The position numbers and the translations under genes are program-made. Below are positions 1-10,197 of a stretch of DNA of 64,000 nucleotides, in pieces. A model generated the notes under the pieces. That model saw nothing but the letters and a program-made list of their open reading frames with translations, was not told the DNA's origin and ran no database searches. Position 1 is the first letter of the stretch, and the number at the start of each line of letters is the position of its first letter. The stretch comes from Exiguobacterium aurantiacum. GTDB taxonomy: Bacteria > Bacillota > Bacilli > Exiguobacteriales > Exiguobacteriaceae. The stretch lies in NCBI RefSeq assembly GCF_001766415.1, contig NZ_MKXO01000001.1:1094897-1158896 (forward strand), read 5' to 3'.

Positions 1-2540
1 TCTTCCCGAATAGCGTGTTCGAAGCTCGGAATCACAACGGTGAACGTCGAGCCTTTATGTTGGACGGACTCGACATGGATTTGACCGGCGTGACCGCGCA
101 CGATCTCTTGGCAGATCGGGAGACCCAGTCCCGTGCCGCCGATTTCACGACTATCTGAGTTGTCGACCCGATAGAACTTATCGAACAGACGATCGAGGGC
201 GTCGCTCGGAATGCCGATCCCTTGATCCTTCACTTTAATCGAAATCGATTGGTCGTGATGGGCGAGCTCGACCGTGATCTTCCCGCCACGCGGTGAGTAC
301 TTCACGGCGTTCGAGAGCAAGTTGCTCATCAGCTGTTTGAACTTCTGACAGTCTGCGAACAGTTCGTACGGTCGGTCGTCGACCGTGACAAGCTCGAACT
401 TGTGTTTCAATGACGACGCTTCGTAGAACGTCATCATGTCATGGATGATCGGCTCGATATCGAGCTGTTCCCGGTCATACATTTGGCTACCTGATTCCAT
501 GCGCTGTACGTCGAGGAAGTCGTTGACGAGATGCGTCAACCGCTCCGTCTCAGCGTGGATTGTCTGCAAATATTTCGCCTGTTTCTCGTTCGGCAACTGT
601 TTCTTGACCATGAGCTCGGTGAACCCATAAATCGAAGACAACGGTGTCCGCAACTCATGCGAGATCGTCGAGATGAACTCGCTCTTCAAGCGCTCGGCCT
701 CGGTCTCACTCGTAATATCACGGAAGACGAGCAGCGTCCCTTTCGACAAACCGCCGACGACAATCCGCTCGGCATACATCTGTAAGTTCATCTCCCCTTT
801 ACGGATCGAGAAACTGACACTGTCGTGCGGGAAGTCGTCTGTGAACAGACGGTCTGTATATGTCATGAAGTCATCGTCTTGGTCGACCGTCGTCGCGATC
901 GTCTCCCGCCACTCGTTCCAAGACAATTCCGCGAGCTGACTCGATGTGATCGCATCGAGCTCTGGGAACATCTCGTAAAGCGGTCGGTTGACGAACACAT
1001 CATCGGTCGAATGTTCGACGTAAATGACAGCTTCTCGGATTGAATCGAGGATCCGTTCGGTCTTGCCTTTTTCACGGGTCATCTCTTCAAACAGACGCAT
1101 CCGAAGTAACGACAATGACAGCTGACGTGCGAACGACATGATATCGCCCATTTGCGTCTGCGTGAAGCGGTCTTTGTAACGGACGAGATAGATGAAGGCG
1201 ATGATTGAATCATCGGTCGGGTCGTGGACCGGTACGGCCGTCTCATACATGTAGTACGGATACGGTAGCGGATGGTCGCTTGCGACTTGTTTCGACGAAT
1301 GGACCGTCGTCCGCAACGTCATCGCCCGCGTCAACACGGAGTTCTCGCTATCGAGCAATTTACGCGACAACGTCTCGTTCAGCCCGTGGCTCGTGATAGA
1401 GAACGAGCCTGTCGCATCGAGGAAGACGAGCGCCCCGACTTCTGAATCGGTAATGGCGACAAGTTTCTCGATGATCTCCGGGTAAGCCGTCAACGAATCG
1501 CGAGCCGCGAGCGTCTCGGTCAATTCGTTTCGGTACGCCAAGTGCTGTTCGTTCTGTTGTGTCTGCTCCAAGATCTCTTCAAGCTCTTGTTGCTGCGCTT
1601 GCAGCTCTTCTTGCTGGGCGATCAATTCTTCTTGTTGTGCCTGCAACTCATGGTTCTTCTCAATCAAGTGACGTTCATTTTCACGGAGCGTCTCCGCCAT
1701 CTTATTGAACGAACGGGACATCGTCCCGATCTCGTCTTCGCGCTCCATTTGATCGCTCAAGTCGACGATCTCACCTTTCAGTAAGCGGTCAGATGCGACC
1801 GACAAGCGAGAAATCAGACGGGACTGACGACGCAAGAACGGTTGGACGAATAGTAAAATCAACGCCGCGAACGAGAAGATGCTCGCAATCCATAAGAACT
1901 GTAAGACATCATTGTTCACTTTCCAGTCGGCGTACACTCTGTTTTTCTCACTGTTCATCAACGCCTTGTAGTCCATGAGTGACGATTCGATCTGTTGGAT
2001 CGGACCGAGTGTATCGATGCCGCGTTCCGGATTGTACGGCACGGTACCTTGTTCAATCAACCGTTCGGCCGTCGGCAACGCCAATATGGTTTCAGGGTCA
2101 ATCGTATTCTCGGTGATTTCCCCGGACGCTCGTAGTTGACCATATTCCGCCGTGACCGGCATGATCACATCGAAGTAAAAATCGTGAAAGGTTTGTAGGT
2201 CGGCTGCGAAGATCTCACCTTGTTTTGATTCGACAGCACCCTTGAACCAGTTGATTTCTTGTTGGAACTCATTTTCTTTACTTTGGGCCCGCTCGAGCGC
2301 CTCCGCATCACCGAACAGCAAGTAGCCCCGTGAGTCATACTGCGCGCTCTGCCATTCGTCCCAAAGCGTATTCAATCGGTTGATTCGTTCATCGACTTGT
2401 TGGAGACGGGCTTCATTCTCTCTGACCCGTGTTTCCATCTGCACGTACATGATCATCGATCCGACGAGCGCGAGCGCGAGGAACGAATATAGGACGGTCA
2501 TGATGTCACGTCCTAGTTTTTGTTTAAACCATTTATTCAC
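1..2540 (-). CDS. Sensor histidine kinase, CHASE3-like/HAMP/GAF/PAS (3' end beyond window)
   Basis: Membrane histidine kinase that would sense an extracellular or redox-like cue and phosphorylate a response regulator, probably the receiver protein encoded just upstream. I chose a GTG start that overlaps the stop of that regulator (GTGA) and sits behind AGGAGG. In order: membrane helix (about 14-34), an extracellular CHASE3-like helical region containing SRGYLLFGD, a second membrane helix (about 205-225), a HAMP linker, a Gln/Glu-rich coiled coil, a GAF-like region, a PAS-like region, then HisKA with phospho-acceptor H628 in ISHELRTPLSSIYG. The ATPase domain shows NLLSNAVKYSP, DQGIGIP and GGTGLGLPI. 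At least 846 codons are visible. The frame is still open after the ATPase domain, so a C-terminal receiver or Hpt domain (a hybrid kinase) cannot be excluded. The ligand is unknown. Confidence 0.9.
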   Translation of the reverse strand, partial: MNKWFKQKLGRDIMTVLYSFLALALVGSMIMYVQMETRVRENEARLQQVDERINRLNTLWDEWQSAQYDSRGYLLFGDAEALERAQSKENEFQQEINWFKGAVESKQGEIFAADLQTFHDFYFDVIMPVTAEYGQLRASGEITENTIDPETILALPTAERLIEQGTVPYNPERGIDTLGPIQQIESSLMDYKALMNSEKNRVYADWKVNNDVLQFLWIASIFSFAALILLFVQPFLRRQSRLISRLSVASDRLLKGEIVDLSDQMEREDEIGTMSRSFNKMAETLRENERHLIEKNHELQAQQEELIAQQEELQAQQQELEEILEQTQQNEQHLAYRNELTETLAARDSLTAYPEIIEKLVAITDSEVGALVFLDATGSFSITSHGLNETLSRKLLDSENSVLTRAMTLRTTVHSSKQVASDHPLPYPYYMYETAVPVHDPTDDSIIAFIYLVRYKDRFTQTQMGDIMSFARQLSLSLLRMRLFEEMTREKGKTERILDSIREAVIYVEHSTDDVFVNRPLYEMFPELDAITSSQLAELSWNEWRETIATTVDQDDDFMTYTDRLFTDDFPHDSVSFSIRKGEMNLQMYAERIVVGGLSKGTLLVFRDITSETEAERLKSEFISTISHELRTPLSSIYGFTELMVKKQLPNEKQAKYLQTIHAETERLTHLVNDFLDVQRMESGSQMYDREQLDIEPIIHDMMTFYEASSLKHKFELVTVDDRPYELFADCQKFKQLMSNLLSNAVKYSPRGGKITVELAHHDQSISIKVKDQGIGIPSDALDRLFDKFYRVDNSDSREIGGTGLGLPICQEIVRGHAGQIHVESVQHKGSTFTVVIPSFEHAIRE

Positions 2541-2899
2541 TTCACGATGCCTCCTATGATCTTCACAAGTTCAAGCGGACTAAACGGCTTCGAAATGAAA
2601 TAATCGACCCCAATCTCATTCGCGCAATCACGGTCAGATTGTTGGCTCTTCGCCGTCAACATCATCACTTTCGTATGTTGACGTCCCGGCAACTTCCTCA
2701 CTTTCTCAATGACTTCAAGACCTGTCATTCCTGGCATCATATGGTCGACAATCACGAGATCGTACTCGTTCTGTTCGATCAGCCGATAGGCTTCAAGACC
2801 GTCTGGCGCTTCATCAATGTCATATCCTTCGTCTTCTAACGTATCTAATACGAGCATGCGCAATACTTCTTCATCTTCTGCTAGTAGAATTTTCACCAT
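2537..2899 (-). CDS. Stand-alone CheY-like response regulator receiver
   Basis: 120-residue single-domain receiver with no output domain. Acidic pocket residues lie near 8-10 (AEDEE), the phospho-acceptor is D52 (VIVDHMMPG), T82 is the switch residue (MMLTAK) and K104 the conserved lysine (ISKPFSP). It has a good Shine-Dalgarno site (GGAGG) and its stop overlaps the start of the downstream kinase gene by four bases, so the two are coupled and likely act as a pair. A receiver alone usually works by protein contact or as a relay step, which would fit a phosphorelay if the kinase is hybrid. The output target is not visible in the window. Confidence 0.9.
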   Translation of the reverse strand: MVKILLAEDEEVLRMLVLDTLEDEGYDIDEAPDGLEAYRLIEQNEYDLVIVDHMMPGMTGLEVIEKVRKLPGRQHTKVMMLTAKSQQSDRDCANEIGVDYFISKPFSPLELVKIIGGIVK

Positions 2900-2954
2900 G
2901 ACGTTTCCTCCATTATTATCTCATTTCACTATTTTACCTAATCTATTTTGTAAT

Positions 2955-2988
2955 CACAAAAATAAAAGATGCACGGTTTATAACCGTA
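2955..2988 (-). terminator. Possible weak rho-independent terminator after addA
   Basis: Inverted repeat ACGGTT/AACCGT (2973-2978 and 2982-2987) followed, in the minus direction, by a T-rich tract. The stem is only 6 bp, so the call is tentative. Confidence 0.35.
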
Positions 2989-3013
2989 CACCTTTACAAT
3001 CATATCGTCTACA

Positions 3014-6000
3014 TTATAGTACAACAGTTTCCTGCAATTCCAAAGAATAAATGACCGTCGTCCCGACTTGGATATTCCAAATCGACTCGATCGCTTCGCG
3101 ATAGAGCGACAGCTGAACAGCGTAGCGGTCACGAAGCAACTGTCTTGCCTCTTCTCGCGATGCACTCGTGAACAAGACCGAGTCCGATTTATAGTCGAGC
3201 AGGACATACGTCTCACCATCGAAGAACAGGCAATCGATGATCCCTTGAATCAACACGTGCTCGTCCGTGAACGTCGCCGACGGATTCACTCGCTCCGCAG
3301 GCACCGTATACGTGAACGGCAGCTCGCGCCATCCTCGCCCGGCTTGTAGCGCTTCAGACAGCGCCCGACCGATCTCCGAGTTGAAGAACGACTCGATTTC
3401 AGGCAGCGCTAGCCGTGCCGTCTCCGCCTCGATCGGACCGAGCATCCCATTATTTTCCCACCGGTCGATTTGTATGTCGAGCGGTTCAGTCGGCTCAAAT
3501 AATTGGAAGATGAGATGTAGCGTCGTCCCGCGCTCGGCACCTGTCTGCTTCGTCTGCTTCCATTTCGGCTCCCGATACGGGGTATCGCTCGGGCGGAACG
3601 TGTCTTCGAACGCCGCTTGCTCGAGTTGCATCGCTCGTTTCAATTCCGTCACCGTCTGTTTCGCTGCCGTCTCGGTCGCGGCTTGGGCCGGATAGCTGTA
3701 CGAAAAGGCTCGATTGACGACTTGAATCGTCGCTTCTTCGTCTTTGACTGGAAAATCAATCGCCTCGAACTGTTGCACATGATGAAGCTGGGCCATCATC
3801 GCTTGGAGTGTGGCCACTTCCGCCAAATCGTCTTGTCCGATGATGCGATACGTCCAGTTCGTCGCTTCCCGTATCGGCGAAAAGATCGGTAAGCCCATCT
3901 CCTCGATGAACGGTACCGCGCCTTCTAGTTTGAGGAGCGCCGGCGCGACCCAGTCCAGATACGTCTTCGCCTCGCGTCGTGCGTCAGCGGACAACGTCTC
4001 ACCCGTCGCTTCGACCTGCAGCCATTGGTTGATCTGTTTAGCCGGTTCTGCGACCGTACCGACTAAGATCAATTTTTCTTTTGCCCGGGTCAGCGCGACG
4101 TACAAGACGCGCATCTCTTCGGCTTTCATCGTCGCATCGAGATCGCGACGGATCATCTCTTTCACGAACGTCTCGGTTCTCGTCCGTGTGACGACATCGA
4201 TTGCGTCGAGGGAGATGCCGTATCGTTTATGGAAGATGATACGTTGCATTTGATCACGTTTATTAAACTGTTTGCCGAGTTGGGCGACGATCGTTACCGG
4301 AAACTCGAGCCCCTTCGATTTATGGACCGTCATGATGCGGACGACGTTCTCTTCTTCTCCGAGTGAACGTGCTTCCGATAAATCTTCACCGTTATCTTGA
4401 AGCCGGTCCATGACCCGCAAGAAGCGATACAACCCACGGTAGCCGCTCCGTTCATAGGAGAGGGCCCGGTCATAGAGCGCCTTCAAGTTCTCTTGACGCC
4501 CTTTCCCGCCCGGCAGTCCGCCGGCAAAATCGTAAAACCCGGTGTCGTTGAACACTTGCTGAATCAACTCCGACAAGCTGTGGTTGCGGGCGAACGTACG
4601 CCATTCCGACAACTGATCGAGCACGTCCCCACATTTCAATCCAAGCTCGTCGTCATCGTCTGCTTTCGCCTTGAGTGCATCGAAAAACGACGCTTCCGAC
4701 TCTAAGCGAATCTTAGCCAGCTCTTGATCGGTGAAACCAAACATCGGTGACCGGAGCGCCCCGGCGAGCGGGATGTCTTGGAGCGGGTTGTCGATCAACT
4801 TCAAGAGCGACAACATCATTCGAATTTCCGTCGCTTGGAAGTAGCCACCGTCCGAATCGGTATAAGCCGGGATATTATACTGTGTCAAAATGTCCATCAA
4901 CTGCTCGACCCGCTCTTTTTTCGAACGGACCAAGATGACGATGTCACGGTACTCACAGGAACGAAGCAATCCGGTCGCCTCGTCCGTCACTTTGAACGGC
5001 TCATCACCAGAGACGAGCTCTAATATACGTGTGGCGATGGCACGGCCTTCAAGCTCCTGTTTCGATAAGTCCCGGCTTTCTCCGTTGACGATCAAGAGTT
5101 CAGGACTTGCCTCGAGTTCTTCATACGCCCGACCCGGTACGAGACGTGCCGCCTCGTCATACTCGATCTCACTCACTTCTTCGTCCATCAACTGAATGAA
5201 TAGGTCATTGATTCCGTGCAGCACTTCGGAGCGACTTCTAAAGTTTTGAGACAAGTCGATCCGTTGCCCCGAACCGGCTTGTTTGAACCGCGTCGCTTTC
5301 TCGATGAACAACCTCGGCTCGGCGTGCCGGAACCGGTAGATCGATTGCTTGATGTCCCCGACCATGAACAAGTTGCCGAGCTGTTCACTCTCATTGCTGA
5401 CGAGTCCGATGATCGTCTCTTGGATCTCGTTCGTATCCTGATACTCATCGACCAATACTTCGGCGAATCGCTGTTTGTAGAGCGATGCGACCGAGGACGG
5501 GGCATCCCCGTCCCGTAGTATGGCGAGCGCGTAATGCTCGAGATCGCTGAAGTCGACGAAAGCGCGGTCCCGCTTGGCTTGCTCGTAAGCGGCCCCGAAC
5601 GTCCGGACGGTACGTACGAGCGTCTCGACGAGCGGACGCTGCGACAGCAAGACGTCTAAATGATCAGCTCCGCTGACACTCGCTTGACCGACCGCATCGA
5701 CAAGCCGTTTTTTCGCTTGGTCATAGGCCGGCTTCAACACCGTGTGATAGATGTGATGCTCGTCTTTTTTCTGGACCGATTTCATCGTCCCGAATTTGAC
5801 CGCTCGGGACGCCGTCTCGAGTTCGCTCCATTTGAGCGTGTCTTCGTCGATGTTTTGGAACGGGAAAATCGCTTTGGATACATTTTCCGATTGCGCCTCG
5901 TAACCGGCAAGCCGGAGTTCGATCGCTACACGCCGGAGTTGCCGAAGTGCCTTTTCAATATCGACCCAGAGCAACTGCCCGAATTCGACGAGCAGCCGTT

Positions 6001-6616
6001 CCTCGTCAGGGTCGCCTTCAAACTGATAAAGGGAGACCAGCTCATCTAAATACGATTCCGGATCCGGAAGGGTTCGCGCGTATTGATACAAACCTAGGAT
6101 CAGCTCTTCGATTTCACTGTCACCACGGTCCGACGTATAGGCATCGACGAGTGCGAAAAACGAGCTATCTTCTTGACCGTACTGTTCTTCGAGCACGTCT
6201 TCGAGCACATCGTCTTGCAAGAGCACCAAGTCTCGCTCCTCGGCAATCTTGAAGGCTGGATCGAGGTCGAGCAAATAGTAATTCTCACGAATGACTTCTA
6301 AGCAGAATGAATGAATCGTCGTGATGAGCGCCCGGTTCAGCATTTGCCGTTGTTTTCGTATATAGTCGTTTTCCGGATGTTCCCGCAGCGCCTGATCGAG
6401 CGCTTTGGCGATCCGTCGTTTCATCTCGGCCGCTGCGGCGTTCGTGAACGTCACGACGAGCATACGGTCCGCCGTCAACTCGTCCGCTTCATCGAGCAAA
6501 CGGCTCGCGAGCCGTTCGACGAGCACGGCCGTCTTCCCTGAACCGGCTGCCGCCGAGACGAGTACATGAGACCCCCGTGCGTCGATGGCTGCTTGTTGAT
6601 CACTCGTCCACTTCAT
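3014..6616 (-). CDS. addA: ATP-dependent helicase/nuclease subunit A (AddA)
   Basis: Helicase-nuclease subunit of AddAB, the Gram-positive counterpart of RecBCD. It unwinds and resects double-strand breaks so that RecA can load. The start is ATG at 6616, eight bases after AGGAGG; this gives 1200 residues, normal for AddA. Walker A is at 22-29 (AAAGSGKT), the UvrD-type Walker B motif D390-E-Y-Q-D-T-N is present, later helicase motifs include VRIMTVHKSKGLEFP, and the C-terminal RecB-family nuclease shows LLDYKSD with D1141 and K1143. The 5' end overlaps addB by 17 bases, so the two are translationally coupled as in Bacillus. Nothing suggests damage. Confidence 0.97.
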   Translation of the reverse strand: MKWTSDQQAAIDARGSHVLVSAAAGSGKTAVLVERLASRLLDEADELTADRMLVVTFTNAAAAEMKRRIAKALDQALREHPENDYIRKQRQMLNRALITTIHSFCLEVIRENYYLLDLDPAFKIAEERDLVLLQDDVLEDVLEEQYGQEDSSFFALVDAYTSDRGDSEIEELILGLYQYARTLPDPESYLDELVSLYQFEGDPDEERLLVEFGQLLWVDIEKALRQLRRVAIELRLAGYEAQSENVSKAIFPFQNIDEDTLKWSELETASRAVKFGTMKSVQKKDEHHIYHTVLKPAYDQAKKRLVDAVGQASVSGADHLDVLLSQRPLVETLVRTVRTFGAAYEQAKRDRAFVDFSDLEHYALAILRDGDAPSSVASLYKQRFAEVLVDEYQDTNEIQETIIGLVSNESEQLGNLFMVGDIKQSIYRFRHAEPRLFIEKATRFKQAGSGQRIDLSQNFRSRSEVLHGINDLFIQLMDEEVSEIEYDEAARLVPGRAYEELEASPELLIVNGESRDLSKQELEGRAIATRILELVSGDEPFKVTDEATGLLRSCEYRDIVILVRSKKERVEQLMDILTQYNIPAYTDSDGGYFQATEIRMMLSLLKLIDNPLQDIPLAGALRSPMFGFTDQELAKIRLESEASFFDALKAKADDDDELGLKCGDVLDQLSEWRTFARNHSLSELIQQVFNDTGFYDFAGGLPGGKGRQENLKALYDRALSYERSGYRGLYRFLRVMDRLQDNGEDLSEARSLGEEENVVRIMTVHKSKGLEFPVTIVAQLGKQFNKRDQMQRIIFHKRYGISLDAIDVVTRTRTETFVKEMIRRDLDATMKAEEMRVLYVALTRAKEKLILVGTVAEPAKQINQWLQVEATGETLSADARREAKTYLDWVAPALLKLEGAVPFIEEMGLPIFSPIREATNWTYRIIGQDDLAEVATLQAMMAQLHHVQQFEAIDFPVKDEEATIQVVNRAFSYSYPAQAATETAAKQTVTELKRAMQLEQAAFEDTFRPSDTPYREPKWKQTKQTGAERGTTLHLIFQLFEPTEPLDIQIDRWENNGMLGPIEAETARLALPEIESFFNSEIGRALSEALQAGRGWRELPFTYTVPAERVNPSATFTDEHVLIQGIIDCLFFDGETYVLLDYKSDSVLFTSASREEARQLLRDRYAVQLSLYREAIESIWNIQVGTTVIYSLELQETVVL

Positions 6617-9600
6617 CGGCGTCACCTCCTAATTTAAACAAAACTTCTTCTTTATCTAACTTTTTCAGCTGACGGGGCTCGTTGGCGAGCGCCTCGTCAA
6701 AATGACAGACACTTTGATACGGACACGTCTGGCACGGACGCCGCTCTTTATATTCATAAGGCTCGACACCGATTTCCCCATCATACATCGCCTCCACACT
6801 CGTCTCGGCAAGGTCGAGCGCATGGTCCATCAACTGCTCGAGCTGAGGAGGTGAGACGACTTTTTTCGTCGTGTTCGCATCGAGCGTCCCGTCTTTCTTA
6901 TATTTGACCGGAATGACGATCGACTTTTTCTGATCCCCTCTCGCCGTCTTGTCCATCACCTCTAGGATGGCTGGATCGTCGACGAGCAACCCTTGCATCT
7001 GATACGACTCGAGCACTTTCCGCTCGGTTTCGGCATCTGTCTCGGCCGGCGTGACGAGCGGTCGGTGGACGTGGAAATAAAGCGCGGCTGCAGGTGCCAC
7101 GGAACCTTTCGCCCAAGCATCTGCCTGCTCGATCAACACTTTCAAATAGATGAGCATCTGCATCGCCAAACCATAATAAATCTCAGCGAAGTCGATCTCC
7201 CGTTTGCTCGACTTGTAATCGACGATGCGGACGTACAGCTGATCATGGATCTGTGCCGTATCGACCCGGTCGATCCGGCCGACAAGTTCACACGTCGCCC
7301 CGTTGCTGAGCGTGAACGACACCGGCGGGAAGATGCCACTCCCGAACGCTAGTTCGAACGCGACGGGATCGAACCCGTCACGTTTCGACTGCTCGATCAA
7401 TACTTCGGCCGTCTTACTGACGACGTCCGTCAGCTTTTTCTTCAAGTAACCGTAGCGGTTCGAACTCATCAAAATCGCATTTTGAATCTCCGGTGTGACG
7501 AGTTCGACAGCCGACTCCGCGAGTGTCGCACATTGGTCGGGCGACACGTCACGCCATTCTTTCCCGTCCATCTTGACGGTTTGAGACATATGCTCGATCG
7601 TCCGGTGGTACAAGTTACCGATGTCCGGTGCCTCGAGCCGATAGAGCCGTCGTTCTTTCAGACGCAAGCCGTAGTTCGCAAAATGACGAAACGGGCAGGC
7701 TTGGAACGTCTCGAGGCGGGACACACTCGCCCGAATCGAGTTCGTGTAAAGTGACTTCGCGACCGACTCCGGCAAGGATTCGGGAACGTTTTGATAAAAC
7801 AGCGCGCTCGTCAACAGTCGGATTCGTTCGCGTCCTTCCGGGTGCTTCAACAGTTCGTTGTACACCGTGAACCACGTCTCTTGAATCGGGTAGTGACGGC
7901 TGAGCCGTTGCAACTCGAGCGCCGTCACGGCCGCTGTCTGGTTCACGTTCGTGATGAAGGCGAGCTGATCTGTCGGGCGATGCTCTCCCGCTTCTGCGAA
8001 GTGGGTCTTGATGGCCTTGCCGTTACCGAGCCGTGCCTTGACGTCGGCGATGAAACTCGCCGGTTGAATCGCTTTCCCGCTCCGGTCGACGAGTGCGTAA
8101 CTGACGTACAACCGGTCGCTTGGCGCCGTCAACGCTTTATACAAGTAGTACGTCTCATCGTCAAACAAGTGCTCGGTCGCTTTCCCCGCCCGGACACCGT
8201 TCTCATGCATGAAGTCCATATCGTGGTCCGTCAACAGTTTCGATTGCGTCGCGACGAGCGGGATTTGATCTTCGTTGGCACCGAGCAAGAAGACGATTTT
8301 TTTATCAATCAAACGCCCCCGCACGTAATCGGTCACCGTCAATTGATCGAGTGACGGCGGGACGAGTGCATAGCGGAGGCTATCGAGGCCGGTGTCCATC
8401 ATTTGCAGGAACAGTTCCGTCGAGAGCGTCTCTTCCGGCGCAGCCGCCTCGAGTTGCTCGAGAAGGTGGAGGACGGCGTCCCATACTTGTGTATGCTCTC
8501 TTGCTTCAATCAGGCGTGATGCCTCAAGCGCTTCTTCGCGCCAATGGGCAAGGCATGACGAGACGTCGATTCGGTCTAGAAAAGCGTATATGGCGTGCGT
8601 GTAGGCCTGCATCGTCTTGGCCGCTTTCAAATCGGTGAGGAGCGGATCGAACGTTTCGACGACGGTTTGACGATAGGCGTTGAGTGCCGTCTCCGTATCG
8701 AGTTCTTCCCCCGTCAACTTGGCCTCATCTTCGGCCCGGCGTTTCAATTGCCACTCGTCATGCCAGTGATAATGTTTGATGCCCCGCTCAATCACGAACG
8801 CCTCGAGCCGATCGACAGACGTACGCCGATGATCTCGGTCGAGCACGATCAACTCGGTCTTCAACGCGCGGAATATAGCTTCTTCCCGGTAGCCGCGGAG
8901 CGCGACTTCGATCGTCGCCTTCAACAACTCGACGACCGGATGATCGAGCATCGGCTGCCGTTCATCCAGGAAGAACGGCAAGTTCATTTTTTGAAGCGCT
9001 TGTGACGCCAAATCTCCATATTCTTCAAGTGACCTTGAGATGAACACGATGTCTCGGAAGCGGTAGCCGTCTTCGCGGACAAGTCGTGTGACCTCGCGTA
9101 CAGCGGCCGCTACTTCTACGGTCCGGTCGACGGCTGCATTCAAGGCGACTTGGTTATCCGGCCGCGTATATGGCGTTGCCGTCACTTGCCCGAACGTCGC
9201 CTCGAGATAAGCGAGACTCGGATGTTTAAAGCGATGCACCCCATGATACAGTTCATCCGTCGATGAAAGTTGACGTTCTGAGAGCAGCTCTTTAAAGCGC
9301 ATCAGCGTCCGCTGTGTCGGTCCGAACAACGGGTGCGGACGATAGAGCGAGTCCGGGTCGACCGTCAACAAGACGTCCAGCGGCGCCTTCTCGGCTAAAG
9401 CGACGAGTACCGCGAGCTCTTGTTCCGAAAACTCGTTGAACCCGTCCACATAAAAGTGAGTCCCTGTTAAATCGACTTCCGGTAACAACTGCAACATCAC
9501 TTTGAAGTAGTCTTCGGCGTGAAGCGTTTTGCCGGCCGTCATCGTCAAAAAGCCTTCATAGAGGATGGAGAGGTCTTGCAGTTTCAAGGCCCGATGTTGG

Positions 9601-10040
9601 TCTTGCTCGCTCAGGCGAAGCAACTGCTCCGGCTCGACGAGGCCGCGTTTCAACATCGTGATCAACTCGTTCAGCTCTTCGTAAAACCCGTACTGGTTCA
9701 TCGTGCGTCGGAACAGCGTCAGCCGTTCCTCGTTCATCTCGACGACACGCCGTAACAAAAGATGGGTCCCTGTCTGGTCTAAAAACTGCTCGGTCGCGAC
9801 ACCGTGATCGCGCATGATCAAGAATGCGAGACGACGCATCGACAGCACTTGAATCCGCGTCGATCCGTTTAAACCGTCTGTCATCGCCATCTTCCGTTCC
9901 ATTTCAAACGACATTTGGTCTGGGACAAGCATATAGATGGTCGGGCCGCTCGGATCGCGCTTCAGCTCTTGAATGACCTGATTGATCATCCGCTCGCTCT
10001 TACCGCTACCCGATCGTCCGACATGAAAAGTGACCGTCAT
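6600..10040 (-). CDS. addB: ATP-dependent helicase/nuclease subunit B (AddB)
   Basis: Partner of AddA: an inactivated helicase fold that scans for Chi, plus a second nuclease domain. 1146 residues, typical of the family. The N-terminal Walker A is at 8-15 (GRSGSGKS). The nuclease core has D941-Y-K943 (VDYKSS). The four iron-sulfur cysteines can be seen: C782 (QACPFRHF) and C1103, C1106 and C1112 (CQTCPYQSVC), as expected for the 4Fe-4S staple of AddB. It is the first gene of the addBA pair. The start ATG is about ten bases behind AAGGGG. A divergent globin gene begins 158 bases away, so this gap must hold both promoters. Confidence 0.97.
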   Translation of the reverse strand: MTVTFHVGRSGSGKSERMINQVIQELKRDPSGPTIYMLVPDQMSFEMERKMAMTDGLNGSTRIQVLSMRRLAFLIMRDHGVATEQFLDQTGTHLLLRRVVEMNEERLTLFRRTMNQYGFYEELNELITMLKRGLVEPEQLLRLSEQDQHRALKLQDLSILYEGFLTMTAGKTLHAEDYFKVMLQLLPEVDLTGTHFYVDGFNEFSEQELAVLVALAEKAPLDVLLTVDPDSLYRPHPLFGPTQRTLMRFKELLSERQLSSTDELYHGVHRFKHPSLAYLEATFGQVTATPYTRPDNQVALNAAVDRTVEVAAAVREVTRLVREDGYRFRDIVFISRSLEEYGDLASQALQKMNLPFFLDERQPMLDHPVVELLKATIEVALRGYREEAIFRALKTELIVLDRDHRRTSVDRLEAFVIERGIKHYHWHDEWQLKRRAEDEAKLTGEELDTETALNAYRQTVVETFDPLLTDLKAAKTMQAYTHAIYAFLDRIDVSSCLAHWREEALEASRLIEAREHTQVWDAVLHLLEQLEAAAPEETLSTELFLQMMDTGLDSLRYALVPPSLDQLTVTDYVRGRLIDKKIVFLLGANEDQIPLVATQSKLLTDHDMDFMHENGVRAGKATEHLFDDETYYLYKALTAPSDRLYVSYALVDRSGKAIQPASFIADVKARLGNGKAIKTHFAEAGEHRPTDQLAFITNVNQTAAVTALELQRLSRHYPIQETWFTVYNELLKHPEGRERIRLLTSALFYQNVPESLPESVAKSLYTNSIRASVSRLETFQACPFRHFANYGLRLKERRLYRLEAPDIGNLYHRTIEHMSQTVKMDGKEWRDVSPDQCATLAESAVELVTPEIQNAILMSSNRYGYLKKKLTDVVSKTAEVLIEQSKRDGFDPVAFELAFGSGIFPPVSFTLSNGATCELVGRIDRVDTAQIHDQLYVRIVDYKSSKREIDFAEIYYGLAMQMLIYLKVLIEQADAWAKGSVAPAAALYFHVHRPLVTPAETDAETERKVLESYQMQGLLVDDPAILEVMDKTARGDQKKSIVIPVKYKKDGTLDANTTKKVVSPPQLEQLMDHALDLAETSVEAMYDGEIGVEPYEYKERRPCQTCPYQSVCHFDEALANEPRQLKKLDKEEVLFKLGGDADEVDE

Positions 10041-10197
10041 TTAGGCGAACACCCCTTCCCTTTTTCTTTTATTATGACGTATCGCTTGCTGTTTGTAGAG
10101 GGAAACCTGCCGGCTACCTTGCAAGAAAAAAACACAACCTTCTCGTATCCCATTCCTTCGAAAATCGATTAGACTGAACGTATGAGGGGGGAATACC

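Noticed and set aside
3267..3695. Long plus-strand frames opposite addA and addB
   Set aside because: Shadow frames of a high-G+C coding strand: no ribosome site, no recognisable domain, and the opposite strand codes for full-length AddAB.
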